The notes beneath the pieces are model-generated. The model worked only from the letters and a program-made list of their open reading frames with translations. It ran no database searches and was not told where the DNA came from. Made by a program: the position numbers and the translations under genes. A DNA stretch of 64,000 bases. It comes from Chloropicon primus (taxonomy: Eukaryota > Chlorophyta > Chloropicophyceae > Chloropicales > Chloropicaceae). The DNA lies in contig CP060758.1 of the NCBI GenBank assembly GCA_023205875.1, forward strand, positions 1 to 64,000, in the 5' to 3' direction. Shown one piece after another: positions 28,120 to 39,000 of the stretch (positions are counted from its first letter, which is position 1; every line of letters begins with the position of its first letter).

Positions 28120-30150
28120 ATGGTGAGAACGAGAAGGGAGGGGGGGAGGAAGGGGGCGGAGGAGACAGCAGCAGAGGGGGAGGGGAGGAAGCGGCGGAGG
28201 GGGAAGCCAAACGCCGACAAGCACAAGGACGCGACAAATGCTCTCAGAACGAATGGGAAGGGCGGCGGAGAGGCGGAGAGGCTGGACACCTTTGAGTTGC
28301 ATATGCAGGAGAGGGACTTTGGCAAAGGAGCGGACGAGGAGAAGAGTGGCGGCAGACTCGTCAGCGTCAAGCTGACGTGCGTGGGCGCTTCGGGTAAGGC
28401 GCAGGTCCGGGTTCTTTCGGACAAGCCGGGCACTGTCGGCGCAAGCTCCAGCGAGGGATCGAGGGTCGTGTACAGCGAGTTGGGGGAGCACTCCATCAAA
28501 GAGCGGCTGATCAGGCACTGGGGCACCCTGCAGTCCAAAGGCGGCGCGGACCAGGGGGATAATGGGGGGGAGAGGCCGCCCTCCTTCTGCAGCGCGGACC
28601 AGGCTGCCCTCTTCACCGCTTTGCACCAATACAAGGACGTCCTGCACCTGCGGAGGGAGGCGCCTGACGTGAGCCAGAAGAGCCCCAAGGACGAGGTCCT
28701 GGACGCGGTGCTGCTGCACTGCATAAACCACGTGATGAAGACGTCTGACTTGGTCAAGAAGGGGAACAGCGTGAGAGACAAGGCCGCAAAAAGAGCGAAG
28801 ACGTCGGCGGGGCAGGATAAGGACGGCAAAGGAACGCCAGCTGGTGCTAAGGAGGATGCCGAGGAGGGGGAGCCCCAGAGGGACCAGGGCTTCACCAGGC
28901 CAAAGGTTTTGATCCTCCTGCCCTTTCGGAAGTTTGCCTTCAACTTCATACACCGCATGATGAAGCTGGTCATGCTCCCCAATTTCAGCAGGAAGCACTT
29001 TCGCAGCATTTCTGGTGGGGTCCAGTTCCTGGACGAGTACAGCGGCGGGGACCAGGACGACGACGAGAGCAGTCTGCCCGAGAAGGTGAGGAAGGGGTTG
29101 AACAAGCCGATGCAAAACAAGCCAAAGGATTTCAGGAACTTGTTCCAGGGGAACAGTGACGATCACTTCAGAATGGGGGTGAAGCTCACGAAGTCTTCTG
29201 TGAAGCTTTACTCGGACTTTTACAAGTCGGACATCATCGTTGCGTCGCCCCTTGGCCTCGTAACGCTGATGAACGACGCCGAGAGGTCTAGCGAGCAGAG
29301 CTTTGAGTTCCTCTCCTCCATTGAGGTCCTTGTTGTGGATTACGCGGACGTCCTCATGATGCAAAACTGGGAGCACGTGCTTTCTATCGTCTCCAACATG
29401 AACAAGATCCCCTCGAGCAACCACAACACGGATATCATGCGAATAAGGGAGTGGTGCCTGGCTGGGAACGCGAAGCGGTACCTGCAGACAGTCGCGCTTT
29501 CTTCCTATGCCACTGCCGAGCTCAACTCTTTCATGAACGCCTGCTCCAACTTCGAAGGCATGGTGAAGTTTCCTTCGAAGACGGATCCCCAAGGTGTCGT
29601 CAGCACGATCATCAATCCGATGAAGCAGCTCTTCATCAAGAACAGCGACCCCGGCAACATCGAGGACGAGAGCGAAACCAAGATGGACCACTTCGAGAGG
29701 GAGGTCCTCAACAAGGTCCTGGAGTCGTTCTCCCCAGGGGTCATGATTTTTGTGCGATCTTACTTTGATTTCGTGCGGATGAGACGAAAGCTTGATGAGC
29801 AGAACGCGAACTTCGTCGCCTTGTCAGAGTACACGGAGAGGGCAGAGGCCGACAGGTACAGGACCTTCTTTGCCAATGGGAGCAAGAGGATCTTGCTTTA
29901 CTCGGAGCGAGCGCACTTTTACTTTCGGTACAGGTTCAAAGGAATTCGAGACATTGTTTTCTATTCCTTGCCGGACCACTCTCACTTTTACTCCGAGCTG
30001 CTCAACATGATTGACAGCTCTTCCGTCCAGCAGCCCACGGCCACGGTCGCCTTCAGCAAATACGACAGTCTGCAATTAAGCAGGACGGTTGGTTTGTCCC
30101 AAGCGAAGAGCATGCTGTCAAGCGACACGGAGACGTTCCTCATGGCCTGA
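28120..30150 (+). CDS. UTP25: UTP25-like small-subunit processome protein
   Basis: A 676-residue homologue of yeast Utp25 / animal DEF (digestive organ expansion factor), needed for early pre-18S rRNA processing in the nucleolus. The family has a degenerate DEAD-helicase-like fold. Typical segments are [70 protein letters not shown], then [18 protein letters not shown] and [20 protein letters not shown]. No functional Walker A or DEAD motif is present (VVDYADV in its place), as is normal for this family. The N-terminal 65 residues are basic and probably nucleolar-targeting. The ATG at 28120 is the first in frame. It is intronless. Confidence 0.95.
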   Translation: MVRTRREGGRKGAEETAAEGEGRKRRRGKPNADKHKDATNALRTNGKGGGEAERLDTFELHMQERDFGKGADEEKSGGRLVSVKLTCVGASGKAQVRVLSDKPGTVGASSSEGSRVVYSELGEHSIKERLIRHWGTLQSKGGADQGDNGGERPPSFCSADQAALFTALHQYKDVLHLRREAPDVSQKSPKDEVLDAVLLHCINHVMKTSDLVKKGNSVRDKAAKRAKTSAGQDKDGKGTPAGAKEDAEEGEPQRDQGFTRPKVLILLPFRKFAFNFIHRMMKLVMLPNFSRKHFRSISGGVQFLDEYSGGDQDDDESSLPEKVRKGLNKPMQNKPKDFRNLFQGNSDDHFRMGVKLTKSSVKLYSDFYKSDIIVASPLGLVTLMNDAERSSEQSFEFLSSIEVLVVDYADVLMMQNWEHVLSIVSNMNKIPSSNHNTDIMRIREWCLAGNAKRYLQTVALSSYATAELNSFMNACSNFEGMVKFPSKTDPQGVVSTIINPMKQLFIKNSDPGNIEDESETKMDHFEREVLNKVLESFSPGVMIFVRSYFDFVRMRRKLDEQNANFVALSEYTERAEADRYRTFFANGSKRILLYSERAHFYFRYRFKGIRDIVFYSLPDHSHFYSELLNMIDSSSVQQPTATVAFSKYDSLQLSRTVGLSQAKSMLSSDTETFLMA

Positions 30151-30399
30151 TGACGATACCCGCCGAGAGCCTCGAGACAGAGAAGGGGGAAGAAGGGGTC
30201 TTGACATGATCAAAAGTAAATTAATTGAAGCAACAACCACTTGATTTAATTCTTTCAAGTTCTGTCCTGTCTCGCGGTTTGGTATTTATGTTCCAGGCTT
30301 ATTGGCAGGCAGAATTGGTTTCGTATTTCTCCTTCCTTCTTCTTCTTCGCTTGTTGGACAAAGAACAACAAGGTCTCTCTTCGTTGCCTCCTCTCCTCC

Positions 30400-31497
30400 T
30401 TAGGTGGCCCCAGGAATATGGCGGCTCAACAAGCCCTCGAAGGTCTTGTACAGGTCAGCGTTCTGGGACTTGAATATCTCCTGAGCTTTCCTTAAAGTTT
30501 CCTCTCTCGTTTGTCTTCCCGCATTGAGCTCCTTGATGTTCTGCAAAAACTGAGAAAAGTCGTCGTAGCCAAGGCGGCTCCTTGCATTGCGGAAGAACTC
30601 TTTGCCGTCTACCTTGGGGGTTCCAGCACCAACAGGTGACCCTCCAGCGGCCTTGGCCTCGGGGGAGGCAGCTCCGTTGGCTCCCATGGGTGTCGCACCC
30701 ATGGGAACCTGGGAGCCCATCATTGGAGAGCTCGCGGAGGAGAGGACGCTCGATATCATTCGATCGGATGCCAAGTCAATTCCAAGGTTCATCGAGTCCT
30801 TCGAGTCCTCCTCGTCCTGCAGGGTCTGAAGGAGGTGGCGCTTGAAAGACTCCAGCTTGGCGACGTCCCTATTGAGCTTCTTGACCGTCTGGATCAGAGC
30901 GTTCTTCTCTGCAACGAGCTTGCTCTGGTCGTCTAACACCTGCTTGGTCTTCTCGTTGGCGTCGTTCACCTCCATGACGAGGTTCTCTATCCTGCGCTCC
31001 AGAGTCTTCACATGGTTCTTATGCTGACTCGCCTGGGTGCGAAGCTGGCCCGCTTCCGCCTCGAGAACCGCCACCTTTGTGGACCATCAAGCACCAAAGA
31101 AAGTCGTCGTACAAGGACAAGAAAGTGTTTCGTTGTCAGCAAAAGCCACAAGTCTTCCGGAGTCACTCTGTGTTCCCATGCACCATTGCACAGAGACTCC
31201 CATTCCCATTCCCATTCCCATTCCCAATCCCATTCCTTCCTCCCTCGTCCTTGTCCCCTGAGTCCACAGCCACGGAGTGCTTCCCTTCCTCCTCCTCCCC
31301 CAGGCACGGCACGTTTCCCTGTCCTCCTCCTGGTGGTCATGCCCTGGGCCATGCCCTGGGCAAGTCTGTGTGTGTCTTACCTTCTGCGTGTATGCGTATG
31401 CATTAATGCGGTGTGCGAGGTCGAGTTGGTCGTAAGGCTCTGGTGGCAACACCGCGAGTATCTCCCTCGGTAGTGCCTCGGTCGGTATCCTGCTCAT
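30400..31497 (-). CDS. At4g15545-like coiled-coil protein, two exons
   Basis: Exon 1 is 31497-31381 (39 codons) and exon 2 is 31074-30400; the 306-bp intron starts GTAAGA and ends CACAAAG, phase 0. The 263-residue product begins REILAVLPPEPYDQLDLAHR INAYA, which is the conserved start of the plant At4g15545 family, then VAVLEAEAGQL and a coiled coil to about residue 130. The centre is Gly/Ala/Pro-rich, and a C-terminal conserved box RSRLGYDDFSQFLQNIKELN with AGRQTREETLRKAQEIF closes it. The family is plant-wide but poorly characterised. Without exon 1 the second exon has no in-frame ATG before the coiled coil; splicing is therefore strongly supported. A CATTCC repeat lies in the intron near 31198-31236. 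Confidence 0.88.
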
Positions 31498-32176
31498 GGT
31501 ACGTAAGAGGGTTCGGTCAAGTGCGTCGTCGTCCTCGTCGTCGTCGTGTTGGTGTTGGTGTTGGTGTTGGTGTGGAAGTCCTCCGTTGAGGCGGAGACGT
31601 CTGGGCTGGTGGTTCGTCTTGGGGTTTGGTTAAGACAATACGACGACAAGGGACAACGGTCACTCCACCAGGGGGAGGAAGGACAAGGAGCAAGGACAAG
31701 GAGCGAGGACAAGGAGCGAGGACAAGGAGCGAGGACAAGGAGGACCCAACCTTGCCAACCGCCAACCGCCAACCGCCAGCCGCCAAGGCAAGACACGAGG
31801 CACGACACGAGGCAAGACACGAGGGGAGGGGAGAGGAGAGGAGAGGAGAGGGAGGAGGGAAGGTGGGGGGGACGAGAAGGAGAGGAGGGAGGAAGGGGTA
31901 AGCTTTTGTCAGGGGCACTGGACCGGGATACACGGGAGGGAGAGGAAGGGATGGACACCTTGGGTAGGGAGGGGGACGAGTGAGCACAATTGAGTAGGAA
32001 ACCAAAGATAGTCGAAGCGGGGGAGACACAAAACAAGACGAGACGCGCTTACGAAAGGAAAACGGATACGGAAACACAGACACAGGACGAGGAGTGAAGG
32101 GAATTGAACGGAATTGGGTGGACCAGGAGAAAGAGACCAGGAGAAAGAGAGAGAGGACGAGGACTAGATTGTCAAA
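31498..32176. promoter_or_regulatory. Bidirectional upstream region with several short tandem arrays
   Basis: Contains GTTGGT repeats (31549-31572), GAGCGAGGACAAG 13-mers (about 31685-31742), CCGCCAA repeats (about 31757-31787), ACGAGGC(A) repeats (about 31795-31825) and GGAGA runs. A block of GGACGAGG and GGAGAAAGAGA repeats ends at the ATG of the IQ protein. No ORF supported. Confidence 0.55.
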
Positions 32177-34522
32177 ATGTCGGAGAGGGGTTCGTCACCT
32201 GTGAATGGTGTGATGCAGCAGAACGGTAGATTCGTGTTTACCCCTGCTCCAACCTTGTCTGGCGCTTCCCCCATGAGCAGCCTCAAGTCCCCTGGGCAGC
32301 TGAAGACGCAAGTGCAAACGTGGAGCAAGATCATTGACGTGGCCGAGAGGGAGATCGAGAGGAAGGGCAAGGAGATGCAGGGTCTTAAGGCGAGGCTGCG
32401 GTCCGTGGAGTGGGAGGCCCTGTCACGAGCGAGGGAAGTCTCCACGCTCAGCGACAAACTCAAGGAGGTCGAGTACAAGCTCGCGGAGAAGGAGACCCAG
32501 GTCAAGACCATCCTGAGCGGCCTCGACGTTCGGGACAACCAGGAGAAGAATCTCGATCAGCTCATATCCCTCGCGATCGAGGACAAGGTGACGTGGGAGA
32601 AGCGGTACAGATCGGCCGTGAACGAGCTCGAGCTCAAGACCCAGTACCTTGACGACAAAGAGAACTTTTGGTTCAGTGAGATCCAAGACCTGGAGAACAG
32701 GATCCAGGAGAAGGACGATGTCATTACGGGCTTGAAGGGCCAGCTCTTGGGGCTGCGGAAGATGCAGGAGAGTGGGAGCCTGGCGGCCTTCGGAAGGCAG
32801 AGCGCTGCGCTGAAAGAGAGAAGCAGCCTGATCCACGGCCAGAGCGATCTCTCCAAGAAGCTCGGAGAGGCGGTGAAGAAGACGCAGTACCAGAAGCAAC
32901 AGATCGAATCCCTTGAGGTGCAGCTGCAAGCTGCAAGGAGTGAGAACAGCGTCTACACCAGCGCCCTCCTTCCCCTCCTGGAAGATTCGGGTTTGTTCCT
33001 GCAGTCGGCGAATGCCCAAGAGATCGCCGAGAGCGTCAAGGCCTTGATTGACGCCCTCATGGCTGAGCTTCGCATTGCCGGCAAGGACAAGAAGGTCGAC
33101 TTGAACACGCGGGCGGCCAAGGAGCTTCTCAGCATCAAAGAGAAGACCTTGGAGTCCCAGCAGAAGCAGACCAAGCTTCTCAAGGAGCTCGAGTTTACCA
33201 CCAGAGAGGCGGAGAAGCTGACCAGGGCGATCATGGACGACGACGAGCCCAAGGCCGAGGACCGCCACGATTCAGCGGACCAGGAAACGGAGTCTGAGTC
33301 TGGCGCGGAGTTGGAGCTGGAGTTGGATTTGGACAACGAGGAGGAAGCGAAGACGGAAACGGAGGCGGAGGAAGAGTCCCTCAGGAGGGACCGTTCTGCG
33401 ACTTTGATCCAGAGCAAATTCAGAGGCTTTCAGGCGAAGAAGAAGTACAAGGAAATGCACGACGTTCAAACTGCGGCTTCTCGGGTGATCCAAAAGCACT
33501 ACAGGAGTCACCAAAAGAGGGAGGACCACAGGCAGAAGGACAAGGCCATCACCACGATACAAGCGGGCGCAAGAAGGTGGAAAGTTCAAAAGGAAGTGAA
33601 GGCCAAGAGGAATGAGGAAGCCTCGATATTGAAGGACGAGGTCCTTGAGCGGGCGGCCAAAACTCTGCAGGCCCACGAGAGAGCGAGGCAGAGCAGGAAA
33701 AAGTACAATGCCCTGAGGACCGAGAGGGAGGAGAAGGCCGTGACGATCCAAAAACATTTTAGGAGCAAGAAGGCCAAGAAGATTCTCAAGCAACGCAAGG
33801 AGAACGCCCCCGCCGTCGAGGACTTTGGAATCTTTTGCAACGACAGGGTCCTCTCCAACGGCAGTGTCATCAGGGCGTGTGGACGGCCTTGCAACGGCAC
33901 GACCTTGTGCATGTTCCAGTGGACCAGGAGGGACGACAACGGAGAGTTTCAGGACATCAGGGGAGCCACTACCCCCGAGTACACCCTGAGCCCCGATGAC
34001 ATCGGGAAGGTCGTGGGAGTGCGGTGCACGCCAACGAACGACAGGGACGAGGTGGGATTGCCTGCCAAGGACATTGTGAACGAAGGCAACCCGATTGGAA
34101 TGACCGAGGAGATGACAAAAGAAATCACAAACATTTCCATGAAGGGAACCGCCACTTTCCATGCCCAGCTCGTCAAGTTCGGCAAGAGCACCATTCCGAC
34201 GACTGTAACAATCACGGTGGACAAGAAACAAGTCACGATAAGCAAGAAGGAGAAGGTTCTGCTGAAGATCAAGTACGAGAGCCTGCCTGTGATCAGGCTC
34301 CTGCCCGAAAACCCGACGCTCTGCCCAGTGGTGATGACGGAGGGGAACGACAAGGGCAAGGAAGTCAGCTTCCTCTTTTCTGATGTGACGGAGAGGGACA
34401 ACACCGTGATTCTCATGAGGCATCTCACCAACCAGGTGGCGAATAAGCCCAAGAAGTCCTTCCTGTCCTTCCTGTCCAGGTCCAAATCTAAATCGACTAA
34501 ATCGACTGCCTCGTCGAATTGA
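32177..34522 (+). CDS. Coiled-coil / IQ-motif / Ig-PH protein (SCAB1-like C-terminus)
   Basis: A 781-residue protein. About 40-345 is coiled coil, then an acidic stretch (about 355-400, Glu/Asp repeats), then four or more IQ motifs: ATLIQSKFRGFQAKKKYKE (about 408), ASRVIQKHYRSHQKRE (about 435), ITTIQAGARRWKVQKE (about 460), and AVTIQKHFRSKKAKKIL (about 522). From about 555 there is an Ig/A9-like domain (GSVIRACGRPCNGTTLCMFQ, then WTRRDD, YTLSPDDIGKVVGVRCTP). From about 650 there is a PH-like domain (KGTATFHAQLVKFGK to NTVILMRHLTNQ). The last two resemble the Ig-PH module of the plant actin-binding protein SCAB1. The combination with IQ motifs points to a calmodulin-binding cytoskeletal adaptor, by inference. 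The tail is Lys/Ser-rich. The ATG follows AAA. Confidence 0.8.
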   Translation: MSERGSSPVNGVMQQNGRFVFTPAPTLSGASPMSSLKSPGQLKTQVQTWSKIIDVAEREIERKGKEMQGLKARLRSVEWEALSRAREVSTLSDKLKEVEYKLAEKETQVKTILSGLDVRDNQEKNLDQLISLAIEDKVTWEKRYRSAVNELELKTQYLDDKENFWFSEIQDLENRIQEKDDVITGLKGQLLGLRKMQESGSLAAFGRQSAALKERSSLIHGQSDLSKKLGEAVKKTQYQKQQIESLEVQLQAARSENSVYTSALLPLLEDSGLFLQSANAQEIAESVKALIDALMAELRIAGKDKKVDLNTRAAKELLSIKEKTLESQQKQTKLLKELEFTTREAEKLTRAIMDDDEPKAEDRHDSADQETESESGAELELELDLDNEEEAKTETEAEEESLRRDRSATLIQSKFRGFQAKKKYKEMHDVQTAASRVIQKHYRSHQKREDHRQKDKAITTIQAGARRWKVQKEVKAKRNEEASILKDEVLERAAKTLQAHERARQSRKKYNALRTEREEKAVTIQKHFRSKKAKKILKQRKENAPAVEDFGIFCNDRVLSNGSVIRACGRPCNGTTLCMFQWTRRDDNGEFQDIRGATTPEYTLSPDDIGKVVGVRCTPTNDRDEVGLPAKDIVNEGNPIGMTEEMTKEITNISMKGTATFHAQLVKFGKSTIPTTVTITVDKKQVTISKKEKVLLKIKYESLPVIRLLPENPTLCPVVMTEGNDKGKEVSFLFSDVTERDNTVILMRHLTNQVANKPKKSFLSFLSRSKSKSTKSTASSN

Positions 34523-34667
34523 AGGAGGAGGGAGTTGTTCTTCGACCCAGTAAGAGTAGACGCAATTGTAATTTCACCGAAAAAAAGTCGATTTTTAGCT
34601 CGATGGAGGGAGACTAACAAGCTCTCGAGTTCGACTCGGTCCTTTGGCCTGTGCTCTTGACCCCTGC

Positions 34668-35765
34668 TCAAGCCGAGTAGACGTAGTTCAGGTAGTCGAC
34701 AATGGCAGAGCTCTCGAACAACTCCGCTCCGGTGTTTGGATCCTCCAGATAGGGCACTTGAAACTGGCCTTTCTTCTCAAAGACGGGCTGTCTCTTCGGG
34801 GAGCCCCTAGGGCACGTACGCTGCACGTACGGAATCTCCAGCTCGCACAAGGCCTCCTTCACCAAGATCACGAAGGGAGACGCCTCGTAGCCCCACAGAT
34901 CCAGAGGCTTCTCGGGGAGATTCGAGGGCTTCGCCCTGCTTCCCGCTCCCATTCTGCCGATCAGACCGAGGCCGTTCGCCAGGGTCGAGTTTCTGTACCT
35001 GAGGCCGCGAGGCACGTCCCCTGGGCCGTACGTCTTGAACAGGTACTCGATGATATCCGCGCTCTCGTACATGGCCAAGTCGCCCGCGTTCGGATCGATC
35101 ATGTAAGGAAACTGGCTCTTTCCGCCCTTCTCGATGGCCTCCGGGCGCCAGGCCTTGCCGCCGGACGGGCAGGGCTTGAAGAGGACGTCGATGCCGAGGA
35201 CCGAGACCGCAACGCGGACCTTCCTGCAGAACGGGCACCCCTGAAACTCGTAAATTTCGATCGGTTTCTCGGGCTCTTTCGCGTTCACGGCCGGCTGCTC
35301 TTCCCACCTGTACCCGCCCACGCTCAAGGGCAGGGCGTACTTGCCGTCGCTGGCCTCGGGCTTCTTCGCCGGCCTTCCCTTGTACCCGGAGATGAAAGCT
35401 CCCGCCCCGGCTGTCAGCAGGAGGGGCAGGGAAGCCCCGGCCAGCTTGGCGGTCTGCCCCTCCGCCACCGCGAATGGCTTGGCGTCGTTCATCGCCAAGG
35501 CAGCCGCGGGACTCGACTTCCAGGACTCGTACTTGGCCACAAACGACTCGTTCCTGCTGCTGCTGCTGCTGGGCGCCTCCCCTTGACCCCCTTTCCCCTC
35601 GCTCTCCGCTCTCACTCTCCACGCTGACGTCGACGACAACGAAGATGTTGTTGTTGAAGATGATCTGGTCCTTCTGGAGTTGTATTCTCTCCTCCGTGGT
35701 CTCTTGACATTCGTCGCGGTCCTCCCCGGTACCAAGGACGTCGCCACACACCCCTGGACCCTCAT
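34668..35765 (-). CDS. Tandem GST-N/thioredoxin-like protein, plastid-type
   Basis: A 365-residue protein with two glutathione S-transferase N-terminal (thioredoxin-fold) domains. The first (about 170-250) starts IEIYEFQGCPFCRKVRVAVS with a CPFC active site at about 177-180, then FPYMIDPNAGDLAMYESADI. The second (about 275-363) starts LWGYEASPFVILVKEALCEL and ends PYLEDPNTGAELFESSAIVD YLNYVYS. Its active-site position is ASPF, so the cysteines are lost. This matches a plant family of plastid proteins (At5g03880-like). The ~165-residue N-terminus is Arg/Ser-rich and looks like a transit peptide followed by a hydrophobic stretch near GASLPLLLTAGAGAFISGY, which may be a membrane anchor. The ATG at 35765 gives MRVQGCVATSLV. 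Confidence 0.88.
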   Translation of the reverse strand: MRVQGCVATSLVPGRTATNVKRPRRREYNSRRTRSSSTTTSSLSSTSAWRVRAESEGKGGQGEAPSSSSSRNESFVAKYESWKSSPAAALAMNDAKPFAVAEGQTAKLAGASLPLLLTAGAGAFISGYKGRPAKKPEASDGKYALPLSVGGYRWEEQPAVNAKEPEKPIEIYEFQGCPFCRKVRVAVSVLGIDVLFKPCPSGGKAWRPEAIEKGGKSQFPYMIDPNAGDLAMYESADIIEYLFKTYGPGDVPRGLRYRNSTLANGLGLIGRMGAGSRAKPSNLPEKPLDLWGYEASPFVILVKEALCELEIPYVQRTCPRGSPKRQPVFEKKGQFQVPYLEDPNTGAELFESSAIVDYLNYVYSA

Positions 35766-35767
35766 CC

Positions 35768-35802
<35 letters not shown>

Positions 35803-36081
35803 TTCGGCCAACGTTCTGTCGCTCTGATCGATCGCGATCGATCGAAGGGAAGGGGAAGGGAAGGGGGGAAGGGATCGCGATCGCGATCGATCGAAGGGAA
35901 GGGGAAGGGATCGCGATCGCGATCGGAGGGGCGGAGGGACGTGGCTGGGGGCGGGGGGATTGGCTTGGGCGGACAAGCCTTCGGCCGTGCGGAGGAGGAG
36001 AACGAGGAGAAGCGAGGGAGAGGCGAGGGTGGGTGGGTGGGTTCGTTTGTTTGATTGTTTGTTTGATTGATTGATCGTGTC
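35766..36081. promoter_or_regulatory. Bidirectional upstream region with GATCGC palindrome array
   Basis: Between the divergent GST-N and NBAS genes. 35826-35925 holds repeated ATCGCGATCGATCGAAGGGA units, with GATC every few bases and palindromes such as GATCGATCGCGATCGATC. CCTCGT repeats lie at 35766-35800 and GTTTGATT repeats just before the NBAS ATG. Confidence 0.75.
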
Positions 36082-39000
36082 ATGGAGAGCGGGGAGCGGA
36101 GGAGGTTGTACGAGGTGTACGATCGTGCGGTGAGGACGCACGAGTGGAGCGCGGAGGAGGACTCGGCAGCAGGGGCGTCGGCGTCGTCGACGACGCAACA
36201 ACACAAGAGGAACCGGGGGGGTGCAGAGAGGAAGGAGACGCACAGGGAGGCCACCACCAGGGGGGAAGTCCTTGCGGTGGAGGGGGGGGAGGGTTCGAGC
36301 GCGGTGACTGTGGCGGTGTTCGACGCCTTGGCGGGGGAGGTTCTCTTCTTCTCCGTCCTGGACGACTACGCGAAGCCGACCAAAGTCATCGCTTCGGCCT
36401 CGGAGGGGGACCCCTTCGCCTCGGCTTTTCCTGGGCGGAACTCCCTAGTGGCCGTGACGGCGAGCGGGGCGTGCTCGCTGATCGACACGGAGGGGAATGT
36501 GGATCCTCTGCCCTCCGTTCAGGGCGGGCACGACGTCGTCTTCCTCTACCCGAACTGCGCGACCTCGCCCTCGGACGCGGAGGTCCTGGCCGTTCGGGCC
36601 AACGCCGTCGTGGAAGTGCACAGCAAGTCTGGATCGTCCCCGAGAGGCGGCGCCAGGAAGGCGGTGAACGCGAGCAAGTTCCACAATTCGGTCACCCAGG
36701 CGTGCCTGAGCCGGTCGAGCGGCGGCTTGCTCTGCCTGGCGGGCGGAGACGGGAGCCTGGAGAGCATCTCCCTGTGGAACTTCGCGAACGGCGATGACGA
36801 GCTGAGGAGTCTGAGCTCGCGGCCCTTCGCCCACTTTGGCTTGGGCCAAACCAGAGTCCAGAGGTACGTGCTGAACACCCTCGACAAGGTCCAGAGCTCT
36901 TGGAAGGGCCTGCTGCAGATGAAAGCGAGGGGCACGGGCAACGCCACGCTGGTCGCCTCCAAAGCAAAGTGGAAGATCAACTTGTCCCCGCTAGGAGAGA
37001 GGATCGCGGTCAAGTCGCCCGAGAGGGTGCACCTCTTTCAGGTCGAGGGTGGGAGCGCGATCAAGCCCATGGATACCGCGGGACTCCTCGGATCCTTGGG
37101 CAGCAAAACGACGGAGCAGGACTGCAGGGAGTGCCTGTGGTGGTCAGAAAGTAGGCTCCTTTGCAACGTCTCGGATACCAAACTGCTTGTGCTGCAGACC
37201 AAGGATCGCAACGTTTTGTTTGAGCACAGCTTCGAGTGCGAGTCTCCATTCGGCATGTACCCCCTGAGCTCCGCCAAGGCCATGGTCTTGCGTGCCCTGG
37301 AAAGTGAGTCTGAGTCCGGATGGCAGCTCGCTTGCGTGGCCCAACGCACCCCCGAAGAGATGCTCCACTCGTATCTTGCGAAGAGCAAGTTCGAAGAGGC
37401 GAAGCAGGTCGCCAAGGTGTTCCAACTGGATGCGGGGATGGTCTACAAGAGGCAGTGGCTGCAGAGCCAAGCCACCGTGAGCGCCATAGAGAAGATGCTT
37501 TTGAGGGTGGAGGACAAGATGTGGGTGATAGAGCAGTGCATTGCGACCATTGGCGAGGACTTTGACACCCAAAAGTATCTTTTGGACTACGGTCTGGAGC
37601 AGATTTCTTTGATCCTCGCGAGCGACAAGTACAGCAAAGAACAGAAGGAGGACTTGAAGAGAATGAAGATCAGGTTCTTGAGACACGAAGATTGCCTGCA
37701 GACGAGTTTGGCGCTCTTTGACCAGACGTACTTTGCGGAGGTCTACAGTGAGCTGAGGAACCACGACATTGTGGGGGCCGCTTGCTTGTTTGCGCAGACG
37801 GCCAACGTGGACTCGCTTCAAATCCTTCTGCAGCGACACCCCTGCTTTCTGCTACCAAACATCTTGAGCATTCTCTCCTGCTTTCCAGAGTCAATGGATG
37901 TGAACCTGTACAGGTCCATCTTCAACTCTGTGACGCCGGGCAGCATAGCAAGTCCAAGGCAGGACGACGATTGCGAGACGCGGGAGGAGGTGTCAAGGAT
38001 GGGCATGCTGGAGGCGCTGGAGGAGGGCGGTGCAGGCATCTTGTGCAAAGTCACAGACAACGTTTACTCGCACGCAAATGCTTGCAAGAGTCCGCCTGTT
38101 GAGGTAGTGAGAACTTGGGTCACTGAAAGGTTGCTAGACCTCGTGAATTCCGGCTATTTCCAGAACGCAAGGAACTTGGTTGATGCAGTTTCGTCTCTCA
38201 CCCTTCCTGTGGTGTCAAAAGAGGTCAGCGCCGTGTTTGGGTCCACTATGGGGTTCATGGACGCCGTGGAGATCGGCTTGATTCGATTTGATATGGACGC
38301 GAGGAACTTCTTGCACGCGGACAATTTGGCCAAGTTGAGAATCCTTTTGGAGCTTAGCACGAATGAAACCATCGCAAGGGACATGCGGAAGGCCCTGCTT
38401 CCCTTCCTTGACAGCTTGGTTTGTGACCAGAAGAGCAAGGAGGACCTTCTGTTGCAGTTTACTCAAGAGGAATTCGGTGCCCGCCCCGTGTGGGTGATCA
38501 ACTTTTTGTCAAACCTGTGTGTCTATGTGACGCAGGATCTGAAGCTTGAGAGGGCGCCTTTCGTAAAAAGGGCCGTGGAGATGTTGGCGGCCAAGCCGAA
38601 CATGGGTGACTGGGACGTTGTGTCCGGGTCTTTGTCCAGCCTGTTGGGCTCCCTTGGGCAGGAGGAGGAGGAGAGCATCGTGGTGAGCATCAAGAATCTT
38701 TGCAACAGAGTGCAGTCCGCAAGGCTGCTGGAGAAGCACGGCCTGAAGTTGGACCTCGCCACTTTGGAGGAGTACTCCAAAGACAAGAGGAACGAGAGAA
38801 CGCTATTGAGAAAGCTTCTGTCGAAGGCTGCTCAGCAGAGGAGGCAGAGCGATAAGATGTGGGATCACCTTTGGAACGACGCTTGCATAGTCTGCGAGCT
38901 TGTCTTCAGATCTTCTGATTGTGAGCAGATTCTTGCGGAGTTCTGCAGGGTGCTTCTGCAGACCGGCCAATTTCTGATCGCGGACAGATTCTTGGACGGC

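Noticed and set aside
27601-29691. Upstream extension of the minus-strand glutaredoxin frame
   Set aside because: It runs antisense through UTP25, a well-supported gene, and through GC-rich codon bias; only the part from 27600 down is glutaredoxin.
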